Assembly (NCBI GenBank): GCA_009760855.2
Contig: WPIO01000044.1
Span: forward strand, 676,501 to 740,500
DNA: 64,000 nucleotides
DNA from: Cristatella mucedo
Taxonomy: Eukaryota; Bryozoa; Phylactolaemata; Cristatellidae
Direction: 5' to 3'
Positions within the stretch are counted from its first letter, which is position 1, and each line of letters starts with the position of its first letter. Positions 32,394 to 40,022 of this stretch are shown piece after piece. The position numbers and the translations under genes are program-made. The notes beneath the pieces were generated by a model. The model had not been told where the DNA came from and did no database searches. It was given only the letters and a program-made list of their open reading frames with translations.

Positions 32394-34642
32394 ATAATAA
32401 TAATGATTCACTTGATAAAGCGCCCTCAGAGAACTCAATCTCTCTCTCTAGGCGCTTTACATTTGCTGCAAAGGGAAATTCAATTGAATGGTGAGTAACA
32501 TCATGCTTGATAAACAAATAAAATGAATAAACTCAGTTGTACCTTTGCTTTGATCCCTCCCAGCCTTCGAGCACCTCAAATTCTCTCAACTCACTTGCTG
32601 CATGCATTGATGACATCCGATCATGGATGGCAGCAAATTTTCTAAAACTAAACGATGATAAAACTAACTTACTAGTTATGGGCAAACCTAGTGTTATTCA
32701 GAAATTGGAAAGGCTGACTTTCAAAATTGGCTCTGCCAGCATATCTCCAGTTGAATCAGCTCGAAATCTAGGTGTCATATTCCAAAGCGACCTCTCGTTA
32801 GACGACCACGTCAGCTCCACAGTCAAATCAGCCTATTTTCAGCTTCATAACATTGCTAAAATTAGGGCTTGTTTAGATAAGGATACCACGTCCAAGTTGG
32901 TCCATGCATTCGTGACATCTCGTCTCGACTTCTGCAACTCACTGCTTACTGGCCTACCAGCATGTGCGATCAGGCGATTGCAGCTGGTGCAAAACTCTGC
33001 AGCTAGGCTTGTCTGTCGTGAGCGTCGCAGTTGCCACATTACTCCACTTCTCGCCGACCTGCACTGGTTACCAGTCAAGCAACGGATTGACTTCAAGGTT
33101 TTGTCGCTCACTTGTAGGTCTCTTCATTCTATGGCTCCAGCCTATCTTTCAGATATACTACCCCATCAGGCAAAGCATCGTACCACTCGCTTTTCGGAAT
33201 CCAACAGTCTAGAAATACCTCGTACAAACCTTAAATCCTTTGGAGACCGTGCATTTAGCTCGTATGCTCCCACAGCCTGGAACTCCCTCCCGACCTGCAT
33301 CAGAACATCCCCTGACCTGACCACATTTAAAAGAAACTTAAAAACATACCTATTTAGGACAGCATTTAGTGGGTCCTTGTGATTCGTCCTCGATGTGCTT
33401 ATGCGTGCTGACACTGTTCATGCTGCCACTAACCACATTTGCATGCTGACCCAGTGCATGTAACCCCTAACCATGTTATTCATTTTGTTTGTTTTTCAAG
33501 CATGATTTTACTTACTATTCTATTGCGTATCACTTTGCAGCAAATGTAAAGCGCCTAGAAAGAGATTAAGTTCTCTGAGGGCGCTTTATCAAGTGCAATA
33601 TTATTATTATTATTATATGAAATATTGGCAATCATTTTTAAGGGTATCTATCACTCACTGGCAACTATGGGTTAGGGGCTCCGGTCGACAGCATATGGCA
33701 GGATACTAGAGCAGCGATTTAACAACGAAAGGCACAAGTCCGGGCGGCAATAATGGAAGCTATGGGAAACCGAAGGGCAAGGGCATGTACAAGATGTGCA
33801 TGACCGCCCGTGTGCTGGCAAATGTGTTCATATGAGTGTGCTACAAAGCTACCGCTTTAGCCTCACCTTGCCTATCATCGTGTAACAAAAGTCGAGATCG
33901 GTAGGTGAGAGATGGTGGCGACAAGGGAAAGCGAGTGAGAAAGACCAATGAAAATGCAGAGGAAATAGACAGCCGGAGACAGACAGCGAGTGACAGAACA
34001 CGAGTGAGGAGGGAATGAGAGAGGAAGAGCGAGAGAGACCAGATAAAGAGATGGGGAGAGAGTCAAGGGAGAGAAAAGCGAGATAGATCCGAGACAAGAG
34101 ACTGACAGCAAATGAAGAAGTTTGAGCAACAGCAGGAGGCAAATGTAGAAACGACAGTAAGTGTTCCTGCGTTTGTCGGACCATAAATATTTCTAGTGAG
34201 TCAAAAAATAACGAAAGGTCGGCAAGGGCAAAGCAGTAACTAAGATTCTGGTCTGATGGAGCTCGAATAAAAGGCAGTTCCATGAAATGATTGGCACTTC
34301 CAAAACATAACGTGCTTTAGATATGATGAAAAGCGTGCGGTTCCTACCTGCCGCCTGCGCTCTTCAGCCTCTTTCAATATGCTGTCTTTAAATGGTGCAT
34401 CGTTGGGGATGTGAACATCCTTCTTCTCTATAAAGACAAACAACAGATCCACCGTGCAGGCCACAGCAGCTGCTGCTAATTAGCTATGTCAGTAGGTAAC
34501 ATAGGTAACGGCAGCATGGGTGGCCAGAGAAGTGCTGACGCTAAAATAACTCACTGGGTTTCGTTGTCGAAGTCTTGTTAGCTTTTTTCAATTTCTTGTG
34601 ATGAGCTTTGACCTTTGAAAGATACAAGATAGACTTTCCCAT
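12004..34642 (-). CDS. GNL3L: Nucleostemin-family nucleolar GTPase GNL3/GNL3L, 14 exons found
   Basis: A circularly permuted GTPase of the YlqF/YawG group. Family members are nucleolar and act in pre-60S maturation and cell proliferation. Joined exons give about 555 codons; human GNL3 and GNL3L are about 549 and 582. Exons on minus: 34642-34555, 34427-34348, 32193-32065, 31047-30958, 28376-28241, 24339-24236, 23761-23617, 23426-23339, 22642-22531, 21355-21290, 20091-19949, 16179-16043, 14071-13872, 12151-12004. All junctions keep phase and have GT/AG ends. Domain order is a basic N-terminus, a coiled coil, G4 (NKID), G1 (GFPNTGKSS), G2 (TPGVTK), G3 (DCPG), an RNA-binding-like part, an acidic tail and a basic tail. 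The G-domain looks closer to GNL3L and the N-terminus closer to GNL3, so it may be the undivided ancestor. The first and last coding ends are uncertain. Introns hold many repeats. Confidence 0.93.
12402..13102 (-). mobile_element. LINE-A subfamily, 3' fragment
   Basis: Its ATT-rich tail lies at the low-coordinate end (12402-12432, seen as ATA/AAT repeats on plus). The terminal hairpin, short 3' UTR and C-terminal coding part follow up to a 5' truncation near 13102. Frames are broken. It lies in the intron between exons 14 and 13 in the same orientation as the gene. Confidence 0.87.
13103..13871. other. Intron sequence with an 11-bp tandem repeat
   Basis: Intron between exons 14 and 13. It contains a tandem repeat of AGTTATATTG-type units (about 13734-13766, three copies). 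Nothing else was recognised. Confidence 0.5.
13872..14071 (-). CDS. GNL3L: GNL3-family exon 13 (acidic region)
   Basis: The acceptor is GTTTCAAG at 14072. The exon encodes a threonine/alanine-rich start and then a strongly acidic run ([21 protein letters not shown]). Acidic C-terminal tracts are common in nucleostemin proteins. It ends CAG/GTATAG at 13872/13871. If the donor were not used, a stop would follow one codon later (13866), so an alternative shorter C-terminus is possible. Confidence 0.7.
14217..14361 (+). mobile_element. SINE-1 (tRNA-derived), best copy
   Basis: The tRNA-like head has an A-box-like TGGTCCAGCGG (14232-14242) and a B-box-like GGGCTCGAACCCC (14282-14294). The tail GAGATTAAGTTCTCTTGGGG then GCGCTATACAAATG closely copies the LINE-A 3' hairpin. 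It sits in the intron between GNL3-family exons 13 and 12, antisense to the gene. It is the clearest copy for comparing SINE-1 with LINE-A. Confidence 0.85.
14372..14488 (-). mobile_element. SINE-1, degraded
   Basis: In reverse orientation, the AAGAGAACTTCAATATCC tail and a GCTCGAGCCCACGACC B-box region are followed by GGACCAAATCAGG, the reverse of the A-box head. It faces the previous copy tail to tail with about 10 bases between, forming an inverted SINE pair. Confidence 0.75.
14795..15165 (+). mobile_element. LINE-B, 3' fragment
   Basis: Contains a degraded SLP..L C-terminal motif and the serine/cysteine-rich reading that matches LINE-B at 52090-53079. It then shows the LINE-B 3' signature: CTGTTGGCAACCCGTG, ACCGAAAGCCGATAAGAC, AACTCTACTGTGTAACACCC and GTTGAGTTACAGAC. 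It lies in a GNL3-family intron. Confidence 0.7.
15388..15444 (+). repeat. Tandem repeat, about 20-bp unit x3
   Basis: Three head-to-tail copies of CAGTGAAGTTTCTGACCTA, nearly identical. Purely non-coding intron sequence. Confidence 0.9.
15680..15795 (+). mobile_element. SINE-2, degraded
   Basis: The B-box-like GTGGATTCAAGTCC (about 15703-15716) and the tail CGCTTAAGGCTCATCTGCAG followed by TTATAAA match the copy at 9785. Confidence 0.6.
16043..16179 (-). CDS. GNL3L: GNL3-family exon 12
   Basis: The acceptor TTTTGCAG (16180) completes a TGR codon run with exon 11. It encodes [19 protein letters not shown] and then an EFDIE motif, matching the conserved W.SG.I.FY.PPP...LP.H block of the family. 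The donor AAAG/GTACAT at 16043/16042 leaves phase 1, which fits exon 13. Confidence 0.85.
16369..17036. mobile_element. pogo/Tigger-like non-autonomous DNA transposon
   Basis: Imperfect terminal inverted repeats start CAGTCGTCCTTTGCTACTTC on the left (16369) and, on the opposite strand, CAGTCGATCCTCGTTTATCG on the right (17036). The 'TCGCGG' subterminal words are typical of Tigger/pogo elements. A TA follows the right end; a matching left TA is not seen. About 670 bp is too short for a transposase. An internal open stretch (about 16540-16686, [18 protein letters not shown]-like) may be the remnant of a transposase C-terminus. Confidence 0.65.
17037..18642 (+). mobile_element. LINE-A, 5'-truncated, split by a SINE
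   Basis: Starts at the YIETS region directly against the MITE. It runs through [10 protein letters not shown] (about 17195), [12 protein letters not shown] (about 17320) and [12 protein letters not shown] (about 17405), with the catalytic YADD preserved. It continues to a degraded C-terminus and the hairpin/ATT tail at 18590-18640. A SINE-1 interrupts it at 17512-17655 and a small local duplication lies near 17858-17895. Many frameshifts are present. It is antisense in a GNL3-family intron. Confidence 0.88.
17512..17655 (-). mobile_element. SINE-1 inserted in a LINE-A
   Basis: In reverse orientation, the tail GAGCCCCAAGAGAACTTAAT, B-box-like GGCTCGAGCCCACGACC and head CTTAACCGCTGGACCAAACC lie between LINE-A codons for LAAYI and [11 protein letters not shown]. 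It is a clear nested insertion, so SINE-1 was mobile after this LINE copy landed. Confidence 0.88.
18643..19364. other. Intron sequence, short direct repeats
   Basis: Intron between exons 12 and 11. Direct repeats of AATATGCCATGCAT lie near 18948-18998. No coding or known mobile sequence was recognised. Confidence 0.5.
19365..19540 (+). mobile_element. LINE-B, 3' end fragment
   Basis: Has TCTGTTGGCTACC, AAGAAAGCTGCTTAGGTTGT, ATACAAAACTCTCTTGCG and TTTGTGGAGTTACAGACG in the same order as the LINE-B 3' end at 52025-52160 (reverse strand there). Only the last 170 bp or so is present. Confidence 0.75.
19949..20091 (-). CDS. GNL3L: GNL3-family exon 11
   Basis: The acceptor TTGTAG is at 20092. 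It encodes [20 protein letters not shown], then [20 protein letters not shown] and QDWN. This matches the family block with KKGG.P....AA...L.DW. The donor AC/GTATGT is at 19949/19948, phase 2. Confidence 0.9.
20092..21289. other. Intron between exons 11 and 10, no firm feature
   Basis: Contains a GC-rich stretch (about 20470-20880) that could be a very old retroelement piece: [11 protein letters not shown] near 20810 faintly recalls the start of RTE-type endonucleases. The resemblance is too weak to call. Confidence 0.4.
21290..21355 (-). CDS. GNL3L: GNL3-family exon 10
   Basis: A short 66-base exon between TTTTAG (21356) and the donor CAG/GTGTTT (21290). It encodes [20 protein letters not shown] then QQ, matching the family's DP..PVE.IL.RC segment. 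Phase 0 at both ends. Confidence 0.9.
21572..21692 (-). mobile_element. SINE-1, head truncated
   Basis: In reverse orientation, ATTTGTATAGCGCCCCAAGA, the AACTTAATCTCTATTCAGGC tail and GGCTCGAGCCCACGACC are present. It breaks off at GGGGCGAGCA, before the A-box. It lies in an intron in the same orientation as the gene. Confidence 0.82.
21856..21910. repeat. Tandem duplication of a 27-bp unit
   Basis: GCAAGGCTTACAGGGGCACA with ACTCA following is present twice head to tail. No coding role seen. Confidence 0.8.
22531..22642 (-). CDS. GNL3L: GNL3-family exon 9 (G3 motif)
   Basis: The acceptor ATTCAG (22643) joins phase 2 from exon 8. It encodes [20 protein letters not shown], then [16 protein letters not shown] is the G3 (DxxG) motif that contacts Mg-GTP. 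The donor AAG/GTAAAC is at 22531/22530. Confidence 0.94.
22643..23338. other. Intron between exons 9 and 8
   Basis: No repeat or RNA gene was recognised. Confidence 0.5.
23339..23426 (-). CDS. GNL3L: GNL3-family exon 8 (G1/P-loop and G2)
   Basis: The acceptor TTGTAG is at 23427. It encodes [20 protein letters not shown] and then VGSTPGVTK. With the last residues of exon 7 it gives the P-loop GFPNTGKSS (G1), while STPGVTK carries the G2 threonine. The donor is AA/GTACGT at 23339/23338. Confidence 0.95.
23617..23761 (-). CDS. GNL3L: GNL3-family exon 7
   Basis: The acceptor TTCTTAG is at 23762. It encodes a linker, then [20 protein letters not shown] and TSITVGVVG, matching the family's LMK.LGNYCR...I..GVVG segment just before the P-loop. 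The donor G/GTTAGT is at 23617/23616. Confidence 0.92.
24236..24339 (-). CDS. GNL3L: GNL3-family exon 6
   Basis: The acceptor TTTCTAG (24340) completes the D of NKID with exon 5. It encodes [20 protein letters not shown] and [30 protein letters not shown] is diagnostic of the family, and SST is the likely G5. The donor TTA/GTATGT is at 24236/24235. Confidence 0.93.
24572..27975 (+). mobile_element. LINE-A, near full-length, in a GNL3-family intron
   Basis: About 3.4 kb, antisense to the host gene, in the intron that splits the G4 motif. Visible are [18 protein letters not shown] (about 24935), LAQTETWLK (about 25005), MGDFNVHF (25330), SDHMQ (25520), a mostly open piece (25198-26133), [13 protein letters not shown] (26400), [12 protein letters not shown] (26515), [13 protein letters not shown] (26625), FHFYADDTQ (26882, catalytic YADD kept), [11 protein letters not shown] (27613) and the 3' hairpin with ATT tail. 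Stops lie near 26131 and 26714, with frameshifts near 25190, 26995 and 27210, so it is inactive. It lacks the first bases of the copy at 49213. Confidence 0.93.
28241..28376 (-). CDS. GNL3L: GNL3-family exon 5 (G4 side)
   Basis: The acceptor AATTCAG is at 28377. It encodes [20 protein letters not shown] then [20 protein letters not shown] and VLNKI. DARDPLG and LVLNK(I)D are the hallmarks of this permuted GTPase family; the D is split across the intron (donor G/GTATGT at 28241/28240). Confidence 0.95.
28377..30957. other. Intron between exons 5 and 4
   Basis: About 2.6 kb. Besides a SINE-2 head near 29446-29510, no mobile or coding sequence was recognised. A CA/CG-rich run (CGCTCGCACACACACACGCC) lies near 30575. 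Confidence 0.5.
29446..29510 (-). mobile_element. SINE-2 head fragment
   Basis: The reverse-strand B-box-like sequence (read on plus as GGGACTCGAACCCACGACCT) and the following GTGAACTGCAAGCACC resemble the SINE-2 heads at 57335 and 58742. No tail is seen. Confidence 0.5.
30958..31047 (-). CDS. GNL3L: GNL3-family exon 4
   Basis: The acceptor TTGTAG is at 31048. It encodes [20 protein letters not shown] then [10 protein letters not shown], matching the family's YY.EF.KV segment that introduces the GTPase domain. The donor AAG/GTAGGA is at 30958/30957. Phase 0. Confidence 0.9.
31048..32064. other. Intron between exons 4 and 3
   Basis: Nothing recognised beyond the intron itself. The short ORFs on both strands around 31529-31825 look like chance. 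Confidence 0.5.
32065..32193 (-). CDS. GNL3L: GNL3-family exon 3 (coiled coil)
   Basis: The acceptor GTTGCAG is at 32194. It encodes [20 protein letters not shown], then a [20 protein letters not shown] helix. This highly charged coiled coil corresponds to the basic/coiled-coil segment that targets nucleostemin proteins to the nucleolus. The donor AAG/GTAGCT is at 32065/32064. Confidence 0.88.
32334..32390. repeat. (GT)n microsatellite
   Basis: About 28 uninterrupted GT units directly next to a reverse LINE-A tail. Long hydrophobic or Val-Cys ORFs across it are artefacts. Confidence 0.98.
32391..32528 (-). mobile_element. LINE-A 3' end, inverted
   Basis: A (AAT)n run, then ACTTGATAAAGCGCCCTCAG, hairpin and 3' UTR in reverse orientation, ending near 32528 where a plus-strand LINE-A piece begins at once. 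Only about 140 bp is present. Confidence 0.88.
32529..33618 (+). mobile_element. LINE-A, 5'-truncated, longest intact C-terminus
   Basis: Starts at the [12 protein letters not shown] codons. It stays open from 32537 to 33382 (281 codons): [84 protein letters not shown] and [13 protein letters not shown] with a stop. The full 3' UTR, hairpin and ATT tail follow. The lack of stops suggests a younger insertion than most copies. It is antisense in the intron between GNL3-family exons 3 and 2. Confidence 0.92.
33619..34347. other. Intron with a purine-rich tract
   Basis: About 33900-34115 is almost all purine on plus (GAGAGAGGAAGAGCGAGAGA and similar). It is simple-sequence-like and gives spurious Ser/Leu-rich ORFs on minus. 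No gene recognised. Confidence 0.6.
34348..34427 (-). CDS. GNL3L: GNL3-family exon 2
   Basis: The acceptor TTTATAG is at 34428. It encodes [20 protein letters not shown] then EERRRQ. It matches the P.DPGVPNS.PFKE..L.EAE motif near the N-terminus of nucleostemin. The donor CAG/GTAGGA is at 34348/34347. Confidence 0.92.
34555..34642 (-). CDS. GNL3L: GNL3-family exon 1 or 2 (basic N-terminus, start uncertain)
   Basis: Encodes [20 protein letters not shown], close to the KVREHHRKLRKEAKK region of nucleostemin. The donor A/GTGAGT is at 34555/34554. An in-frame ATG at 34642 could start translation. A good acceptor (TATCTTTCAAAG, AG at 34614-34613) sits immediately before KVKAHH, so the true start may be in an unseen upstream exon encoding the usual SKRMTCHKRYKI-type N-terminus. 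The frame is also open upstream of the ATG. Confidence 0.7.
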
Positions 34643-36599
34643 TATATTCGCCGCAAGGACACGACTAAAAGGATGCAAAAAGTACATATCCCCCCGAATA
34701 AATAATTGCATGCACTAGAAGAGATCATCGCAACTAACATCAAACTTGATGCAGTGTCAGATCTGGTTTACGTGCCGGTAGCATGGAGGCATTATATTTG
34801 CTACTTGCATATAAGCATGGCTACAGTTTGTGTGCCTGTCCTCAGCCGTGAACAGAACGACACATAAGAGTAGCTACTGAGAAAATAAGGCAGATCAAGA
34901 AACGGATTATATAAACGGATTATAGTCACCCCTGCCCCACTTAAAAAAAAGAGGGGTGACCTCAGCCAATGACTAACGAGAGGCTCAGCCAGCACAGCCT
35001 GTAATATAACGACAACTCGGAAATAGCACTGACTAAGCTGCAGCTTCTTTTCATAGATCTTGTTGTAGCATGCACGAGGTCGGGGCAGGTTAATTACCCT
35101 CAGGTCGTGATGGGAATTCTCTGGAGTGAAATCTTAAGCCAAACAGCCAGGCAATTGACACTGCATGCGAATTTGCAAACGTCTAGCGATAGAAGCAGAT
35201 ACTTTGTCATGACTGAAACGTATCCAGCCAAAATTAGCATCAAGTGATCGCATTGGTCTATTGTAAAAAATAGTGTATTGATGGAAGTGTATGCGTGCTT
35301 ACCGTACCGGTGGTGAGATATTGAATTCGAATACGAGTTAAAAACTGAATAAGAAATCGACGAAATGCATGGCTTGGCTCGGTTCTCACCTCGGCCACTA
35401 TAGCTACTGAAGAAGCTGTCCACGGACCAATTACCGCAAATCGAGTTGAGGAGCACTCTGAGACTTTGCCACTCATTCTCTCTGCATCACTACCCTTCCC
35501 CTTCTTCTTTATGCTGTGATATCTCACTCCACCTCTGCCTGCTTTCTACCGTGCTTTATCCCTTTGAGATTCTCTCTCCTCCGCGCGTGGTTAAACTGCA
35601 TTGCCTCTTTGCTATGCGAGGAATTAGCTCGTTTATTTGAGAGATCTTCGGGTTTCTAAACTGGCTAAACACATCTGCAAATATTTCTCAAGAGATAATG
35701 CAAGCTTCCTAATCGGAGCTCCTAAACCAGGCGTTGAGAGTTGAACTATCGGCCCTTGCTTTTTCGACGATATGTCATCAAACCTCTGCGAATCTAGTGA
35801 TTTTTGAAGTGTTCGAAACTGTTTGTTAGCCTTTTGCGTCCCTACGGTCTTTCATTATAATGCAGCTACGTTGCTTTCGAAAAATGCAGTGCACGAAATA
35901 AGAGAAATTAAAGGGAACTCCACCTTAACGGGCTACTTCCTAAAGCGACATACTTAAAGATGCTTAGCAACATTTCCAAAGCATAGCAATTATGATTGTT
36001 GCAGGGAAAGAATTATCGAAAACTACCAAGAAATTCCATCAGGTGATAACACTGAACAGCACGAAGCAGTAATAGTTTGTTCTCTGTGGCTTCCTAAACA
36101 TCGGTATCGTAGTTACTGACCTAGATCCAATTTTTGGTGAGCAGCTCCTTTTAAAGTTCGACATTAAGTTAATTGTTCATATCACTTGCAGCACGTACTT
36201 CCGAAATGTGCTCTTTAACTGCAGCTAACTTTCTCTAATTAATCAGAACAAATACAGACCTAATAGGAAAGAGAAAACCAAGCATCTCTCGGAAGCTTTA
36301 TGACTAAACCTCTAAATGGGCTTATCCTGTATTTTACATGTATCCTACCCTTGCTAGAGAGAGCCGCCTAGGGTGAATCTAAGCACGGTACGAAACTTTA
36401 CCTAACTTCTTCTTATTCGTTTCTTCGAGTAATTTACTGGTATCTTTTTCGTAACCATGCATGAGCTGTATTTGATGTACACGGTATGTGTCCACGAAAA
36501 TATGTTGTAAGCGAAGCCTGGATCATAAGTTTGAAGGAATGAAGGCTAAGAAACACAGAGGAGAACAGTTATCTTTATGCTAAGAGACACATTCGGATC

Positions 36600-36600
<1 letters not shown>
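34643..36600. other. Upstream of the GNL3-family gene, nothing firm
   Basis: Expected to hold the promoter and possibly a first exon of the minus-strand gene. I found no convincing first exon, TATA box or CpG cluster. A lysine-rich reading at 35527-35480 on minus is of unknown meaning. Confidence 0.4.
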
Positions 36601-36601
<1 letters not shown>

Positions 36602-36643
<42 letters not shown>

Positions 36644-36696
36644 TCACTTGATAAAGCGCCCTCAGAGAACTTAATCTCTCTCTAGGCGCTTTACAT
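36602..36696 (-). mobile_element. LINE-A 3' tail (TAA)n and hairpin only
   Basis: An (AAT)n run of about 13 units, followed by TCACTTGATAAAGCGCCCTC and the hairpin to CTCTAGGCGCTTTACAT. Only about 95 bp remains, showing severe 5' truncation. Confidence 0.88.
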
Positions 36697-37964
36697 CTTG
36701 AGAGCATACAGACAGATCATCAGGATCCGTGTATTCTTGACCATCAATAACTCCACACCATAATTCATTCAGTGCATACTGGTATGGCCAACAGAACTTT
36801 TATGGGAGCCTTCACAACTGAGATTGAAGAAGATAAGAAAGAGGGGGACTACATCTTGGGCTCATGAATGCATCAAACTCAAAAGAAAAGGAGGTTGGTA
36901 ATGTGAACGCTTGCTTGCAGAAATCCCAAGCAAAGAACATAGTAGAGAATGTGGGTAATTCTGATAGCAGATAGCACTCACAAGAAGACCGAATTGAACC
37001 CAAGCAAAGCTGGCTAGTTAATGCCTATCAAATCTGGTGGCAAACAATAATCACAACAATGCTAAGTGGAATAGCATTGCATGTGACAGCCTAACCATTG
37101 CACCACCTTTGAAAATTAATTGCTCCTAATTGGCTTTGGCAAAAGGCCATGACGGTCACGAAATCAACAATATGTCTTCCCTGTAACGGCCTTTAAATAA
37201 CATACTGCAACAGCTATGGTCTTGGATGGAGCTATCACACATTGTGTTCAATGGCATGTACAAGGCACACTGCTCTGCTGAGCAGCAGTTTGTTAACAAC
37301 CAGAAAGTTGTTAATCAAGCAAGGCCGACCTCTCCCATGATGGTAAGCTGGACCTTCACAGCAGAATCCAGCATATTTATGAATGGCTAGACATCTTCTG
37401 CAACCGTAATCGTAAAAAGTTACAAGACGTGCAAACAGTAATTGAGAATGGCAAAGTCGGCCAATCCAGGATCCACATGTGCTGGCAGCCTCAACAGCTG
37501 CAAGGTTTTGAGCAGGTTCGTTAAGCAGACTCGATGCCTTTATTGCACAACAAGCGAGTCTAGAATTATACCTTTCCGTTAGGAGATGCCCCTACATGGC
37601 AGTCCATTCAATATATGGAGCTTGCATGCTTAGCATTTTTTTTTTTACTGAACTAGGGCAATCCGAGATTACAAGGCTCATTGAAAAACCATACTAATCA
37701 ATACCTCGGCTAGAGTACCTGTTTACCTACAAGAGAATCAGCTATACATACTAGTTCAAACATGGTTATGTTGTATGGCACTGGATTAACAGCTGTAACA
37801 AGCAAGAGAGTCAGCTATACACATTCTTTCGAAGCTGGTTCTGCTGTGAGACACTGGATTCACATCTGTAACTGCACTTCTCTCTAGAGCTGAGCTGCTC
37901 TTGCAGCACCCTCAACCCTTTTTCTTTTCAAATGGCAATGAACAGCTTCTGCCTCTTATTCAAT
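36697..37964. other. Intergenic, nothing recognised
   Basis: No supported feature on either strand. Confidence 0.5.
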
Positions 37965-38085
37965 GGGTGAGGTGCTCCTTCTTCACGACCCGGGTCGTGG
38001 GTTCGAGTCCTGCAGTGGGCAATCGTTTATTGTCAACTGCAAGAGTGGTCTTAGCCAGTAAGGCTCTTCTGCTACTATAAAAAAC
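37965..38085 (+). mobile_element. SINE-2
   Basis: The head GGTGAGGTGCTCCTTCTTCA, B-box-like GGGTTCGAGTCC (about 37998-38009), the AGTGGGCAATC block, and a tail AGCCAGTAAGGCTCTTCTGC followed by TACTATAAAAAAC. Matches the other SINE-2 copies. Confidence 0.7.
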
Positions 38086-38255
38086 AAGGCTGCTACTAAA
38101 TCAGCTAACCTTTTTGCTTAGACAAGCCTTTACTATACCTGAAGGCAATCAGAACCATACACGTTTCGTAAGCACGTGCCACTGGCATGAAATACATTCC
38201 GGGTTGTTAACTCTAACAGCTCTGCTAATTCACCTATACTTCAGCCATCTAAGAA

Positions 38256-38388
38256 AACCTATAATACATTTATATAGCACCCTAAGAGAACTTAATCTCT
38301 ATCCTGGCACTTCGCATATGCCACATGGCTCAAGCCTACGACCTAGGTCGGCAAAGGTGAGTACCTCACCCCTGGGTCAAGCAAAAGC
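38256..38388 (-). mobile_element. SINE-1, degraded
   Basis: In reverse orientation, ATATAGCACCCTAAGAGAAC, TTAATCTCTATCCTGGCACT, then GCCTACGACCTAGGTCGG and CCCTGGGTCAAGC for the head. About 130 bp. Confidence 0.78.
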
Positions 38389-38478
38389 GACCTACACTAG
38401 AGGTCACACCGGTTGCACTCACATGCTGTGTCTGGAAGAAGAGTCTTAGAGGCTATAACTCCCACTTGCTGTGGGCAA

Positions 38479-38480
38479 TG

Positions 38481-38511
<31 letters not shown>

Positions 38512-38786
38512 ACTTTATATAGTGCCTTCAGAAAACTCAATCTCTTTCTAGGCACTTCACATTTGCTGCAAAAGAAGCACGATCGAATGGTTAGTGGCAG
38601 CATGCTGAATAAACAACAAGAATAACATAGGGGTGACATGCACAAGGTCAGCATGCAAGTGTGGTTAGTGGCAGCATGCACAGTCAGCATGCATAAGCAC
38701 ATAGAGGACGAATCGTAGGACCCACTAAATGCTGTCACGTATGCATCTTTAGTTTCTTTTTAAATGTGGACAAGTCAGGAGAGTTG
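38479..38786 (-). mobile_element. LINE-A subfamily, 3' UTR fragment
   Basis: (ATA)n about 38479-38510, the hairpin in reverse, then the 3' UTR words GCAGCATGCTGAATAAACA, GGGGTGACATGCACAAGGTC and GACCCACTAAATGCTGTC, ending near TTTTTAAATGTGGACAAGTC. The short-UTR subfamily also occurs at 12402 and 6535. Confidence 0.85.
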
Positions 38787-40022
38787 TCTGCTGCTGGACT
38801 TGAACCAGCGAGCTGAACGGTGAACGCTCGAGCGTCTTACCCCAAGGATAAGACGGGGGGGGGGGGGGAGTTGGAACTCAAGCTCACGTGTCGGGGTCTT
38901 GGCCATGGCACCAGAGAGCAGACTGAGCATGCTGGATCTAGGACAGCATAAGCGCCTCTGAACTTGCTATACAAATTGGCATTGCAATTTTTAATGCAGA
39001 ATCGCCATGACTAAGCAGAACGATGGCTGATTAATGCACAAAATTCCTTCAATTACTGATGTGATGATACTAGTGTAGAATAAAATAACCAGAAGTCAGT
39101 GCAAATCATTAGATGGCTAATCCACCCATTGAATGCAAAGAGACCAGTCTGATCTATTAGCCAGCAAGACACTGTTTACAAGTTTTGCATCTCACACGAA
39201 CAGGCTACCGGGTTTGCAAAAGCCATGGATGACCTTCATGACGACATTGTGCATCCGCATTGCATAAACTTGACCAGCACAAGAATGGCAAGCACGGAGA
39301 GACACACAAAACAACAACGCACAACGTGAACCGTGCTATACCCATGGCAGGACGTGAAGGCACACAATTAGTACAGCCCACATGCCACTGCTTGACTACA
39401 GATCAGAATTACAGTACGGGCAAAAGCCTGATGTCAGATCAAGTCACCAGGAGGCAGACAACAGGCTTCGGTGCGCCATAACTCTAATAGAAAATAGCAC
39501 ATACTGAGCCCAGTCGGAGCACGTGTAACGCTACATCATTGGGGGGAAAAGGCCTGCGTATAGTTCTTATAAGAATGCTGCAGCTAGAATCAGCTGTTTT
39601 CGCTCATCTCACTAAACTACCAACGTGCTAATCCAATGATTTGATACATACGATTAAGACAGTTGAAGACAAAATATGCGCGCCGATCAATAAAGTTGGG
39701 TTCTTCAAAAGGTAGCCTGCGAGACCAAATGCAATCCCAGGGCTGCACAGCAGCAGTATTACCCATCACCACTGGAATCCATAATTTAACGCAGTGTGGT
39801 AGAGCTACACCACAAAAAGACCGTTTCAAATTCCTCCTACTCTCGGAAAAACTACGCTGACGTCAGAAAGAGCTGCTGTCTACTTCTAGCTCTAGCCTGC
39901 GTGGATGCAAGCGATAGTTAGCGGCGGTTATATATAGTGGCCTTTTGTGTAAATAAACTTCATCATTTACGGATAACGTTGAAAAAAGACTGAATCTGCT
40001 TATTTATCTGTTACGCAGCTAC

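Noticed and set aside
32169-32517. ORFs made of Thr-His or Val-Cys repeats
   Set aside because: They are translations of the (GT)n microsatellite; the same applies to the CA run at 62727.
33849-34283. Ser/Leu-rich minus ORF (144 codons)
   Set aside because: It arises from the purine-rich tract at 33900-34115 and has no domain; it also overlaps a second such ORF in another frame.
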